A stretch of DNA of 64,000 nucleotides from Pelagihabitans sp965238025 (GTDB lineage Bacteria > Bacteroidota > Bacteroidia > Flavobacteriales > Flavobacteriaceae): NCBI GenBank assembly GCA_965238025.1, contig OZ250162.1:2480001-2544000 (forward strand). Direction: 5' to 3'. Below are positions 9,273 to 17,540 of the stretch, piece after piece; the stretch's first letter is position 1, and each line of letters opens with the position of its first letter. The position numbers were made by a program, and so were the translations under genes. The notes below the pieces were generated by a model that had not been told where the DNA came from, ran no database searches, and was given only the letters and a program-made list of their open reading frames with translations.

Positions 9273-10484
9273 TTATGCCACGGAAGGTATTTGCTCCATA
9301 ATTTCCTTGAAAGTTACGATATAGTGGGTCCCTTTTTTTGACATGTCACGACGAGCAGACCCTAGTAATTGACGCGCCAGGTTATGAATAAGCTTTAATC
9401 CTAGAGATTTGGTTGTTTTATATGTTATGGCCTCATCGTAACCGCTACCATAATCACCTATTTGAAGTTCATAGTCCTCACCTTTTGGGTGTAAAGCAAT
9501 CGAGATTTCACCCTCTTCCTCGCCTACAATACCGTATTTGAGCGCATTGGTAATCACCTCGTTAATCAATAATCCTAAGGGAATTGCTGTATCTATGTTC
9601 AATTTAATGTCAGGAATATCTAGGTGTAACTTCACATGCTCACTTGTTCCCTTGATGGAACGAACCAAATATTCGGCAAGATCCTGGACGTAGGTTTTGT
9701 ATTCGATTTTAGAAATATCTTCACGCATGTATAACATTTCATGTACCATTGCCATTGATATTACTCGATTTTGACTGTTTTTAAAAAGGCTTTTTACGGT
9801 TTTGTCCTCTATATTTCTTGATTGAAGGCTCAATAAACTCGATACCGTCTGTAAATTATTTTTTACCCTGTGGTGTACTTCTTTTAGGAGGTTTTCCTTT
9901 TCTTTTATTCTGGATTCGACCGTTTTCTTGGTTTTATAGAGATTGTGATGCGTTTTAAGGAGGTTCCTGCCAAAAATCCCACCTAGAAGGTATACAGAGA
10001 ATACCATTGTAATAAGGCTAAACAAGGCCCTTGATTTTTCTGGGATAACATTGCTTACAAGTCCAATATCAAAGTAACCAATGAGATAAACGATTATGAT
10101 AATACTTAATATAGCGTATAGATAAATTTGACCGAATAGTTTTGTTGTAATATAACCAGCGAGAACAATTATGGCCAAGATGAACATAAAAGGACTCTCA
10201 ATACCGCCACTATAGAGGGAAATGATTAGGGTAGATAGGACAGATAAAATGGAGGTGGTTATTGCCATCGTAAAAAGATTTTCGTGCTTTTTAAAGACAA
10301 GCGTGTTTGCCAAATTCAATAGGGCATAGGCAAAAAACACATAAGGGATTACATATGTTATCTGCATAAAGTACATGCAGAAAAAGCCAAATAAGACACT
10401 TAAAAGAATAGAAACATAATTGAACTTTAATAAAAGTTGCCTTTTATCATGGATGATGTCCTGCTGGTTGGTGGCGTTTTGCAT
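9273..10484 (-). CDS. Membrane sensor histidine kinase, HisKA_2 type (copy A)
   Basis: This encodes 403 residues. Five to six hydrophobic segments fill residues 22-175. A coiled segment then leads into the HisKA_2 phosphoacceptor box KEVHHRVKNNLQ at about residue 201. The HATPase N-box is LLINEVITNALKYG near residue 306, with G-boxes DYGSGYD and SLGLKLIHNLA. There is no receiver domain and no response-regulator gene next to it. It is a close paralog of the gene at 10694-11914, including the C-terminus EQIPSVA, so the pair is a tandem duplication. The ligand is unknown. Confidence 0.9.
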   Translation of the reverse strand: MQNATNQQDIIHDKRQLLLKFNYVSILLSVLFGFFCMYFMQITYVIPYVFFAYALLNLANTLVFKKHENLFTMAITTSILSVLSTLIISLYSGGIESPFMFILAIIVLAGYITTKLFGQIYLYAILSIIIIVYLIGYFDIGLVSNVIPEKSRALFSLITMVFSVYLLGGIFGRNLLKTHHNLYKTKKTVESRIKEKENLLKEVHHRVKNNLQTVSSLLSLQSRNIEDKTVKSLFKNSQNRVISMAMVHEMLYMREDISKIEYKTYVQDLAEYLVRSIKGTSEHVKLHLDIPDIKLNIDTAIPLGLLINEVITNALKYGIVGEEEGEISIALHPKGEDYELQIGDYGSGYDEAITYKTTKSLGLKLIHNLARQLLGSARRDMSKKGTHYIVTFKEIMEQIPSVA

Positions 10485-10693
10485 GGCAAATAACTTTAAG
10501 GTAAGATTTTACAGATCGAAAAACCCGGAGTACTTATAATCAAATCAAAAAAGCTTGATTATGAATTGTTTACCTAGTAAAGCTAACTATGTTTAACGGT
10601 ATTCGAAAGTGAAAGTGAGAAAATAAGACAATAAACCATAATATTGCGAGATTACTGCAACTGTGGAATAGCAAAATTTATGTGTGGTCAAGG

Positions 10694-11914
10694 CTATGCT
10701 ACCGAAGGGATCTGCTCTTGAATCTCCTTAAACTTTACGATGTAATGGGTTCCCTTTTTGGTAAGATCCCTTATAATAGATCCCCGTAGCTGGCGGGCTA
10801 AATTGTGGATTAGTTTTAAGCCTAGGGATTTTGAATTTTTATAATTGATGGTTTCCGGGAATCCATCCCCATTATCACCGATATTTAGTAAATAACCCTC
10901 ATTTTTATCTTTACGCAACTTGATAAAAATTTCGCCTTTGCTACCATCAACGATACCATACTTAAGCGCATTGGTTACGGCCTCGTTGATCAACAAACCT
11001 AATGGGATTGCGGTATCTATGTTCAATTTTACATCGGGAATATCAACATCCAAAGTGATATTACTACTTGTGCCTTTTATAGAACGGATTAAATATTCGG
11101 CCAAATCTTGTACATAGGATTTGTATTCGATTTTTGAGATATCGCCTCGCATGTATAACATCTCATGTATCATTGCCATAGAAATGACCCGGTTTTGGCT
11201 ACTCTTGAACAGGCTTTTTACGGCTTTGTCATCTGTATTCCTGGCCTGCATACTGAGTAAACTGGATACGGTCTGCAGATTGTTCTTGACTCGATGATGT
11301 ACTTCTTTTAACAAGGTTTCCTTTTCTATGATTTTATCCTCCAATTCATTTTTTGTCTTGTAGAGATTGTGATGTGCATGTAGAAGGTTTTTTCCGAAAA
11401 CCCCTCCTAAGAGATACACAGAGAATAAAACACTCAAAAGCGCAAAAAGGTTTCTCGACTGTTCCGGAATCACATTACTAACAAAACTGAAATCGGTGAT
11501 ACTTTGCGAATAGATAAGAAGAATAATCAGGAGATTCAGGTTAAGGTATAAGGTGCCATAGGCCTTGGTGGTGACATACCCGGCAACTACGATAATAGCC
11601 AGAACAAATATAAATGGACTGTTAATACCCCCACTAAATAGCGTAATGGTCGTGGCACCTGCCAGTGTCATTATAGATACGATGTTATAGGTAAGCGTAA
11701 GGCTCTTGTGTGATCTGTATAAGAGTGTGTTGGCCAAATTCAATATTCCGAACGCCAAAAAAACATAAGGAATTACCACTTTAATATCAAGTGCAAAAAA
11801 GCAAATTGCACCAAAGATCAGCGCGCAAATTGAGGTGAAATAGTTTACCTTTAAGACCAAACGAACTTTATTCTTCAACCGCTCTTCCAACTTTTTGGTT
11901 TTTTCCATAATCAA
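10694..11914 (-). CDS. Membrane sensor histidine kinase, HisKA_2 type (copy B)
   Basis: This encodes 406 residues (404 if the second Met, MEKTKK, is used). The architecture is as copy A: an N-terminal multi-helix membrane domain, HisKA_2 box KEVHHRVKNNLQ, ATPase box LINEAVTNALKYG, then GDNGDGFPE and SLGLKLIHNLARQL. The kinase halves of A and B are nearly identical while the membrane halves differ more, which fits duplication with sensor divergence. The 210-base spacer between the copies holds no gene, so each copy may have its own promoter. The cognate regulator is not in the window. Confidence 0.9.
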   Translation of the reverse strand: MIMEKTKKLEERLKNKVRLVLKVNYFTSICALIFGAICFFALDIKVVIPYVFLAFGILNLANTLLYRSHKSLTLTYNIVSIMTLAGATTITLFSGGINSPFIFVLAIIVVAGYVTTKAYGTLYLNLNLLIILLIYSQSITDFSFVSNVIPEQSRNLFALLSVLFSVYLLGGVFGKNLLHAHHNLYKTKNELEDKIIEKETLLKEVHHRVKNNLQTVSSLLSMQARNTDDKAVKSLFKSSQNRVISMAMIHEMLYMRGDISKIEYKSYVQDLAEYLIRSIKGTSSNITLDVDIPDVKLNIDTAIPLGLLINEAVTNALKYGIVDGSKGEIFIKLRKDKNEGYLLNIGDNGDGFPETINYKNSKSLGLKLIHNLARQLRGSIIRDLTKKGTHYIVKFKEIQEQIPSVA

Positions 11915-12162
11915 AAATTTAAATCGTATAATCGTAACAGTCTGGTCTTAGGTGTTGTAAAACTACTTATGTTTTGCGATAAACCACAACTTCTACCGCT
12001 TATATTTCTCTATGTTGTATAAAAAGAGAGCACTCTTTTTTGTTTGTTATGAATTCACCTAGAAAGATTAGATGAAAACCCAACGGTCTAGTTGGGTCTT
12101 TACTAACCGAATTATTGGAAAAAGACAACAAAAATAGCTTAATTAGAGAATTAGGCCTATAA

Positions 12163-12189
12163 AAAATGCGGTCGTTACAACCGCATTTT
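12163..12189 (-). terminator. secA terminator
   Basis: AAAATGCGGT pairs with ACCGCATTTT across a 7-nt loop, with T-rich sequence on the minus-strand side, about 20 bases after the secA stop. The remaining spacer to 11914 holds no gene I can see. Confidence 0.75.
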
Positions 12190-12208
12190 AATCTATTTCT
12201 GATGGATA

Positions 12209-15200
12209 TCAGTGTTCAGTTAGTACCCATTCCCCTTTATTGATTAAAGGTTCGGCCTGTTTATATTTAAGCGTCTTGCTCTCACCGGACATAATGTTCT
12301 TAATTGTTACCCGATCATTACGCCCTATTTTAGGTTGCTCACGAACAATGGTCTCGGTAACCTGAGGTCGCCGCCCCTGGTTTTGTCCTACAGCGCGGTT
12401 TCTGGCAGCCAATTCATCACTGTTCGGAATCTCTTCCTTACTGGTCTGAATGTTTTCTTTGGGTCTAGATACTGTTCTTGCCTCGCTAATGTTGTTAGGA
12501 TTACCCGACGGCAGTTCTCCTTTAAAGAGGAAAGAAACAACTTCTTTATTGATATTATCGATCCTATCCTTAAAGAGTTGAAACGCCTCAAACTTATAAA
12601 TCAGCAAAGGATCTTTCTGTTCGTGCACCGCCAACTGAACGGACTGTTTTAATTCATCCATTTTGCGTAGATGCGTTTTCCAAGCATCGTCTATAATGGC
12701 CAAGGTTATGTTCTTCTCAAAATCGGTCACCAATTGTTTACCATCACTTTCATAAGCTTCTTTTAGGTTGGTGACTACGTTTAGCGTTTTAATACCATCG
12801 GTAAAAGGAACCACGATACGTTCAAATTTGTTCGCATTGTCTTCATAAACCTGCTTAATCACCGGAAAGGCTGTTTCTGCATTCCGTTGCATTTTGGCTT
12901 GATAATGTTCGTAAGCGCTTTTGTAAAGCTTTGAGGCGATTTCCTGTATGCCCAATTTTCCGAATTCATCTTCGGTTATGGGAGCGGTAATCGAGAAATA
13001 TTTGATCAGCTCAAATTCGAAATTTTTAAAGTCGTTCGCTTCTTTATTGGTTTCGGCAATTACCTCACAGGTATCATATACCATATTGGCGATATCCACT
13101 TTTAGACGCTCTCCTTGCAGGGCATGACGTCTTCTTTTATAAACGACTTCACGTTGGGCGTTCATAACATCATCATACTCTAACAATCGCTTACGCACCC
13201 CAAAGTTGTTTTCTTCTACTTTTTTCTGCGCTCGTTCAATAGACTTTGTCATCATTGAATGTTGAATGACCTCACCATCTTCCAATCCCATCTTATCCAT
13301 CATTTTGGCAACACGGTCAGAACCGAACAAACGCATCAGGTTATCTTCTAAGGAAACATAGAATTGAGAACTTCCCGGATCTCCCTGACGACCAGACCTA
13401 CCTCGTAATTGCCTATCTACACGACGTGAATCATGACGTTCGGTACCTACAATGGCCAGCCCACCAGCTGATTTTACGGCATCACTCAGTTTAATATCCG
13501 TACCACGACCTGCCATGTTGGTGGCGATGGTTACAATACCAGCGTTACCCGCCTCGGCAACCACATCGGCCTCTTTCTTATGTAATTTTGCGTTCAAAAC
13601 GTTATGGGGCACTTTACGAATGGTCAACATTCGGGAAAGCAGTTCCGAAATTTCTACCGAGGTAGTACCGATCAAAACCGGTCTTCCTTGCTGTGAAAGT
13701 TTGGTAACTTCCTCAATGATGGCATTGTATTTTTCCCGTTTTGTCTTATAAATTAAATCGTTGCGGTCGTCTCTTGCAATAGGTCTGTTGGTAGGGATTT
13801 CCATCACATCCAACTTATAAATCTCCCAGAACTCACCGGCTTCGGTAATCGCTGTACCCGTCATACCCGCAAGCTTTTTATACATCCTAAAATAATTCTG
13901 CAGGGTAACCGTGGCGAAGGTTTGTGTTAAAGCTTCGATCTTTACGTTTTCCTTTGCTTCTATAGCTTGGTGAAGCCCGTCCGAATACCTACGGCCATCC
14001 ATAATACGGCCTGTTTGCTCGTCAACGATCATTACCTTATTGTCCATCACTACATATTCCACGTCCTTTTCAAAAAGGGTATAGGCCTTGAGTAATTGGC
14101 TCATGGTATGAATACGCTCACTTTTTACGGTAAATTCTGTAAAAAGTTCATCTTTGAGTTTGGCCTCTTCTTCAATCGGAAGGCCTTGGTTTTCTATTTT
14201 GGCGATTTCCCCTCCAATATCGGGCATAACAAAAAAATCTTGATCTTGTGCGCCTGAAATGTATTCGACACCCTTATCGGAAAGTTCTATTTGATTGTTC
14301 TTCTCATCAATTACAAAAAGCAGGTCTTCATCAACTTTGGGCATTTCCCTGTTGTTGTCCTGCATGTAGAAGTTTTCTGTTTTTTGCAACAACTGCTTTA
14401 CCCCTTCTTCACTCAAAAACTTGATCAACGCCTTATTTTTAGGAAGTCCGCGGTGTACGCGCAATAATAGGAAACCACCTTCCTTGGTGTCACCCGAGGC
14501 AATCAGTTTTTTAGCTTCGGCCAATACTCCGGTTAAATGTTGACGTTGTTTTTGAACGATATCGGAAATCTTAGGCTTTAGTTCGTTGAATTCATGGCGG
14601 TCGCCCTCTGGTACCGGGCCAGAGATAATCAATGGCGTACGGGCATCATCCACCAAAACGGAATCGACCTCATCAACAATAGAGTAGTGGTGTGGGCGTT
14701 GCACCAAATCTTTTGGTGTGTGCGCCATATTATCCCGCAGGTAATCAAAACCAAACTCGTTATTGGTACCATAGGTTATATCGGCGTTATAGGCTGCACG
14801 ACGACCTTCTGAATTAGGTTTATGGTAGTCAATACAATCAATTGAAAGTCCATGAAATTGAAAAATTGGGGCCATCCATGCGCTATCCCTTTTCGCAAGG
14901 TAATCGTTTACGGTTACCAAATGCGCACCGTTACCAGAAAGTGCGTTAAGGTAAAGCGGTAGCGTTGCTACCAAGGTCTTACCTTCACCTGTCTGCATTT
15001 CCGCAATCTTGCCTTGGTGCAATGCAATACCTCCTATCAGTTGCACATCATAGTGTACCATGTCCCAGGTAACCTGCTTTCCAGCAGCATCCCAAGAGTT
15101 TTGCCAGATTGCTTGATCACCATCAAGGGTTACGTATTCCTTGGCCCCGGAAAGTTCGCGGTCATATTCGGTCGCGGTCACCGTTAATGTTTCATTATCC

Positions 15201-15571
15201 TTGAAACGTTTTGCGGTTTCTTTTACGACTGCAAATGCCTCTGGCAAAATATCGTTCAAAGTACTTTCAGATATTTTGTAAACATCATCTTTAAGTTTGT
15301 CAATCTCGGCATAGATGTCTTCGTTCTTATCAATATCGGTGGAAGCTTTTACCTCTTCTTCAAGCGCATTGATTTTGTCGTTCAACTCCTTGCCATCTCG
15401 GGCAATACGCGTCTTGAACTCGGTAGTCTTGGCCCTTAATTCATCTAGGCTTAACGATTCTAGCTGCTGTTCAAACGATTTGATCTTATTGACCAGTGGC
15501 TGCAATTCCTTTACATCCTTCTTTGATTTATCGCCTACAAAGGTCTTTAGTATTGAATTTAAAAAACTCAT
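12209..15571 (-). CDS. secA: Preprotein translocase ATPase SecA
   Basis: This encodes 1120 residues, the long form typical of Bacteroidota; E. coli SecA is about 900. Walker A is MQTGEGKTL at about residue 192, the DEAD-type motif is SIVDEVDSVLVDD near 300, and the helicase end reads RQLRGRSGRQGDPG. The extra length comes from insertions such as the charged segment around residues 60-100. The C-terminus ends in SGESKTLKYKQAEPLI and has no CxC zinc tail for SecB, so substrate hand-over must differ from E. coli. It drives protein export through SecYEG. It is a single gene with its own terminator. Confidence 0.97.
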   Translation of the reverse strand: MSFLNSILKTFVGDKSKKDVKELQPLVNKIKSFEQQLESLSLDELRAKTTEFKTRIARDGKELNDKINALEEEVKASTDIDKNEDIYAEIDKLKDDVYKISESTLNDILPEAFAVVKETAKRFKDNETLTVTATEYDRELSGAKEYVTLDGDQAIWQNSWDAAGKQVTWDMVHYDVQLIGGIALHQGKIAEMQTGEGKTLVATLPLYLNALSGNGAHLVTVNDYLAKRDSAWMAPIFQFHGLSIDCIDYHKPNSEGRRAAYNADITYGTNNEFGFDYLRDNMAHTPKDLVQRPHHYSIVDEVDSVLVDDARTPLIISGPVPEGDRHEFNELKPKISDIVQKQRQHLTGVLAEAKKLIASGDTKEGGFLLLRVHRGLPKNKALIKFLSEEGVKQLLQKTENFYMQDNNREMPKVDEDLLFVIDEKNNQIELSDKGVEYISGAQDQDFFVMPDIGGEIAKIENQGLPIEEEAKLKDELFTEFTVKSERIHTMSQLLKAYTLFEKDVEYVVMDNKVMIVDEQTGRIMDGRRYSDGLHQAIEAKENVKIEALTQTFATVTLQNYFRMYKKLAGMTGTAITEAGEFWEIYKLDVMEIPTNRPIARDDRNDLIYKTKREKYNAIIEEVTKLSQQGRPVLIGTTSVEISELLSRMLTIRKVPHNVLNAKLHKKEADVVAEAGNAGIVTIATNMAGRGTDIKLSDAVKSAGGLAIVGTERHDSRRVDRQLRGRSGRQGDPGSSQFYVSLEDNLMRLFGSDRVAKMMDKMGLEDGEVIQHSMMTKSIERAQKKVEENNFGVRKRLLEYDDVMNAQREVVYKRRRHALQGERLKVDIANMVYDTCEVIAETNKEANDFKNFEFELIKYFSITAPITEDEFGKLGIQEIASKLYKSAYEHYQAKMQRNAETAFPVIKQVYEDNANKFERIVVPFTDGIKTLNVVTNLKEAYESDGKQLVTDFEKNITLAIIDDAWKTHLRKMDELKQSVQLAVHEQKDPLLIYKFEAFQLFKDRIDNINKEVVSFLFKGELPSGNPNNISEARTVSRPKENIQTSKEEIPNSDELAARNRAVGQNQGRRPQVTETIVREQPKIGRNDRVTIKNIMSGESKTLKYKQAEPLINKGEWVLTEH

Positions 15572-15743
15572 AATAGCTGTGCTGTTTTATATGATAAGCC
15601 CCATTTTGTGGGGAAAGTCTTTTTGCAATATGGAAACTAATTCCGTATTGCCTAAACTTGTCAAAAGGTATTCCGTTTTCCTGTATTACTGCAAAAACAC
15701 CCAATAGCTGCCAAAATTACAGAAAAACGATAAGCTTAGGTAT

Positions 15744-15772
15744 AAAAAAAAGCCCCGAAAGGGACTTTTTTT
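15744..15772 (-). terminator. Terminator after the DUF2795 gene
   Basis: AAAAAAAG-CCC, GAAA loop and GGG-CTTTTTTT form a short GC hairpin flanked by A and T runs, so it can work in both directions. It lies about 25 bases after the DUF2795 stop. Confidence 0.75.
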
Positions 15773-15796
15773 AAAGTAATGTATACTTTATTAATA

Positions 15797-16021
15797 TTAG
15801 TATTCATCCTCGTTCCAGAGGTAATCTTCCTCAGTCGGGTAGTCTGGCCAAATTTCTTCGATAGACTCATATATTTCCCCTCCTTCTTCCTCCATAGACT
15901 GCAAGTTCTCGACCACCTCTAAAGGTGCACCGGTTCTAATAGAGTAATCTATTAATTCGTCTTTGGTAGCTGGCCAGGGTGCATCACTTAAATAAGATGC
16001 TAATTCTAATGTCCAATACAT
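15797..16021 (-). CDS. DUF2795 family acidic small protein
   Basis: This encodes 74 residues. The N-terminal half (LASYLSDAPWPATKDELIDYSIRTGAPLEVVENL) matches the DUF2795 pattern, a small helical fold with a proline at the turn. The C-terminal half is very acidic (EEGGEIYESIEEIWPDYPTEEDYL). It is cytoplasmic and of unknown function; in flavobacteria it is a conserved stand-alone gene. A clear promoter precedes it and a terminator follows. Confidence 0.85.
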   Translation of the reverse strand: MYWTLELASYLSDAPWPATKDELIDYSIRTGAPLEVVENLQSMEEEGGEIYESIEEIWPDYPTEEDYLWNEDEY

Positions 16022-16047
16022 GGTAATAGTTTGATTTTAAATTTTTG

Positions 16048-16077
16048 CAAAAATAATTTTTCTAAGCAGAAAGACAA
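16048..16077 (-). promoter_or_regulatory. Bacteroidota-type promoter of the DUF2795 gene
   Basis: On the minus strand, TTG (16077-16075), a 19-base spacer, then the -7 box TATTTTTG (16055-16048). This fits the TTG-N19-TAnnTTTG consensus. The start codon lies about 27 bases further on. Confidence 0.6.
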
Positions 16078-16158
16078 GCTTTTTCGCCTTGATTTCATGC
16101 TATTTATCAACAATTATTTTGCTGTTAATAGTTTGATAACGATGAAATACGGGAATTA

Positions 16159-16734
16159 TTAGTCTTTTTTCTCTGGAATCCACTTTATTTCCTCCGCTTT
16201 CAAATCGTGGGACAATTTTCGTGCCAATACAAAAAGATAGTCCGAGAGGCGATTGATATAGGTGAGTACCGCATCGTCAAAGGGCTCTTGTTCATGAAGT
16301 AAGGTTGCCATACGCTCTGCTCGTCTACAGACCGTGCGTGCAATATGACAGTATGACACGGTCGTATGTCCGCCAGGCAGAATAAAATGGGTCATTGGGG
16401 GCAGGTTTTCCTCCATCTGATCCATTTCTTTTTCGAGCAGCCCAATATCATCTGGGCTGATTTTTGGAATGTTCAGTCGTTCCTTGCCATTCTTTAATAC
16501 GGCCTTTTCAGGTTCGGTCGCTAAAATTGCACCCACGGTAAATAGTTTTTCCTGAATTTGGGTAAGCGTTTTGATAGTATGGGCATCTGGGCTTTGGTCA
16601 CGAATCAGACCTAACCATGAGTTAAGTTCATCAATGGTACCATAGCTATTAATGCGTATATGATGTTTGGGAACCCGGGTGCCACCGAATAGTGAGGTGG
16701 TACCTTTATCGCCTGTTTTGGTGTAGATTTTCAT
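16159..16734 (-). CDS. Cob(I)alamin adenosyltransferase, PduO/MMAB type
   Basis: This encodes 191 residues. The N-terminal ATP-binding motif is YTKTGDKGTTSLFGG, followed by NSYGTIDELNSWLG. The conserved C-terminal helix has CHIARTVCRRAERM. It transfers the adenosyl group of ATP to cob(I)alamin, making the cofactor for enzymes such as methylmalonyl-CoA mutase. It is cytoplasmic. Its 5' side carries a degenerate CAAGTTC-like tract (16741-16774). The small membrane gene at 16844 lies upstream on the same strand and may be co-transcribed. Confidence 0.93.
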   Translation of the reverse strand: MKIYTKTGDKGTTSLFGGTRVPKHHIRINSYGTIDELNSWLGLIRDQSPDAHTIKTLTQIQEKLFTVGAILATEPEKAVLKNGKERLNIPKISPDDIGLLEKEMDQMEENLPPMTHFILPGGHTTVSYCHIARTVCRRAERMATLLHEQEPFDDAVLTYINRLSDYLFVLARKLSHDLKAEEIKWIPEKKD

Positions 16735-16820
16735 AGATGAAGTTCAAGTCCGAATATCAAGTTCAAGCTCAAAAAAGCTTAGAAGTTTAATTGTTTATGA
16801 GTTTAGAGTTATCTAATTTT

Positions 16821-16845
16821 TGCTCACTGCTCACTGCTCACTGCT
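16821..16845. repeat. Short heptamer tandem repeat (TGCTCAC)3
   Basis: Three perfect TGCTCAC units plus TGCT touch the stop codon of the 45-residue minus-strand gene. It resembles in length and placement the longer TACCAAA tract at 4285. Confidence 0.85.
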
Positions 16846-16981
16846 AATCGTCCTTTCGTTTATAGTCATCCATAAACTTACGCGATCTTCGATTTTTGGA
16901 ACGCCTTCTATTGAAGATAGATATGAACAGATAAATAGCTGCCAAAACCCCAACAATAATATAAATTGTGTTTTTTCCCAT
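16844..16981 (-). CDS. Small single-pass membrane protein, 45 residues
   Basis: The frame reads MGKNTIYIIVGVLAAIYLFI followed by a very basic tail (NRRRSKNRRSRKF) and a charged end (DDYKRKDD). One transmembrane helix with a strongly positive cytoplasmic tail is a plausible small protein. It starts 32 bases after the gene at 17014-17523 on the same strand. The stop is a TAG next to a TGCTCAC repeat. There is no homology evidence, but the composition is clearly protein-like. Confidence 0.55.
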   Translation of the reverse strand: MGKNTIYIIVGVLAAIYLFISIFNRRRSKNRRSRKFMDDYKRKDD

Positions 16982-17013
16982 AAAACTATCAATTAGTATT
17001 TAAAATTAGGGGA

Positions 17014-17523
17014 TTATATCCGAATCTTAAAATGTTCTTTTGCCAGTTCTTTTCTGCAAAAGGCTATTCCGCAGTAAAACAGGTCTACCGTTACCCTTAC
17101 TTTTTTATGGGTTTTGATCCAGTCCCATTCACGTTCTGCCCTTTTGCTATGATGGATTTTATCTACAAAAAGCACAGTATCATTATGAATCTGCTGGTCT
17201 GTTGAAAGCAAGGTTTTAATACTTTTCAGGTCGGATGCTTGAGAATAAACCATATCAGAGGGTGAAGAATCGAATTGCACAGTCGGAAATTTTTGCAACG
17301 TTAATTCTTTTAAATGTTTAGCTTGGGAAGGAAGTAAAAGTGCTTTTACATTAAAAAAGGCAATACTTTTTAAGAAGATATCGGTAGACTTCTTTTTTGA
17401 ATACCCGCGTTTGGCGTACAAACATTTTGTTACATAGTTGTATACAAAGGGGGAGTGCACCCCATGTTGGTTGGTAGCGGTTACAAGATGTCTTAGGTAT
17501 TTAACTGTGCCGTACAATTTCAA
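17014..17523 (-). CDS. Shortened HGVHSPF-type methyltransferase-like protein
   Basis: This encodes 169 residues. The N-terminus (TATNQHGVHSPFVYNYVTKCLY) and C-terminus (VDKIHHSKRAEREWDWIKTH, then KVRVTVDLFYCGIAFCRKE) match the two ends of a bacteroidete class I SAM methyltransferase family that is normally about 240-260 residues long. The central SAM-binding Gly-rich motif is missing; in its place is a short stretch with no GxGxG. It is therefore probably not an active methyltransferase. It lies just after the ABC-F gene on the same strand, 18 bases apart, so it is likely in one operon with it. Confidence 0.6.
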   Translation of the reverse strand: MKLYGTVKYLRHLVTATNQHGVHSPFVYNYVTKCLYAKRGYSKKKSTDIFLKSIAFFNVKALLLPSQAKHLKELTLQKFPTVQFDSSPSDMVYSQASDLKSIKTLLSTDQQIHNDTVLFVDKIHHSKRAEREWDWIKTHKKVRVTVDLFYCGIAFCRKELAKEHFKIRI

Positions 17524-17540
17524 TTATCAATAGTGCTGGG

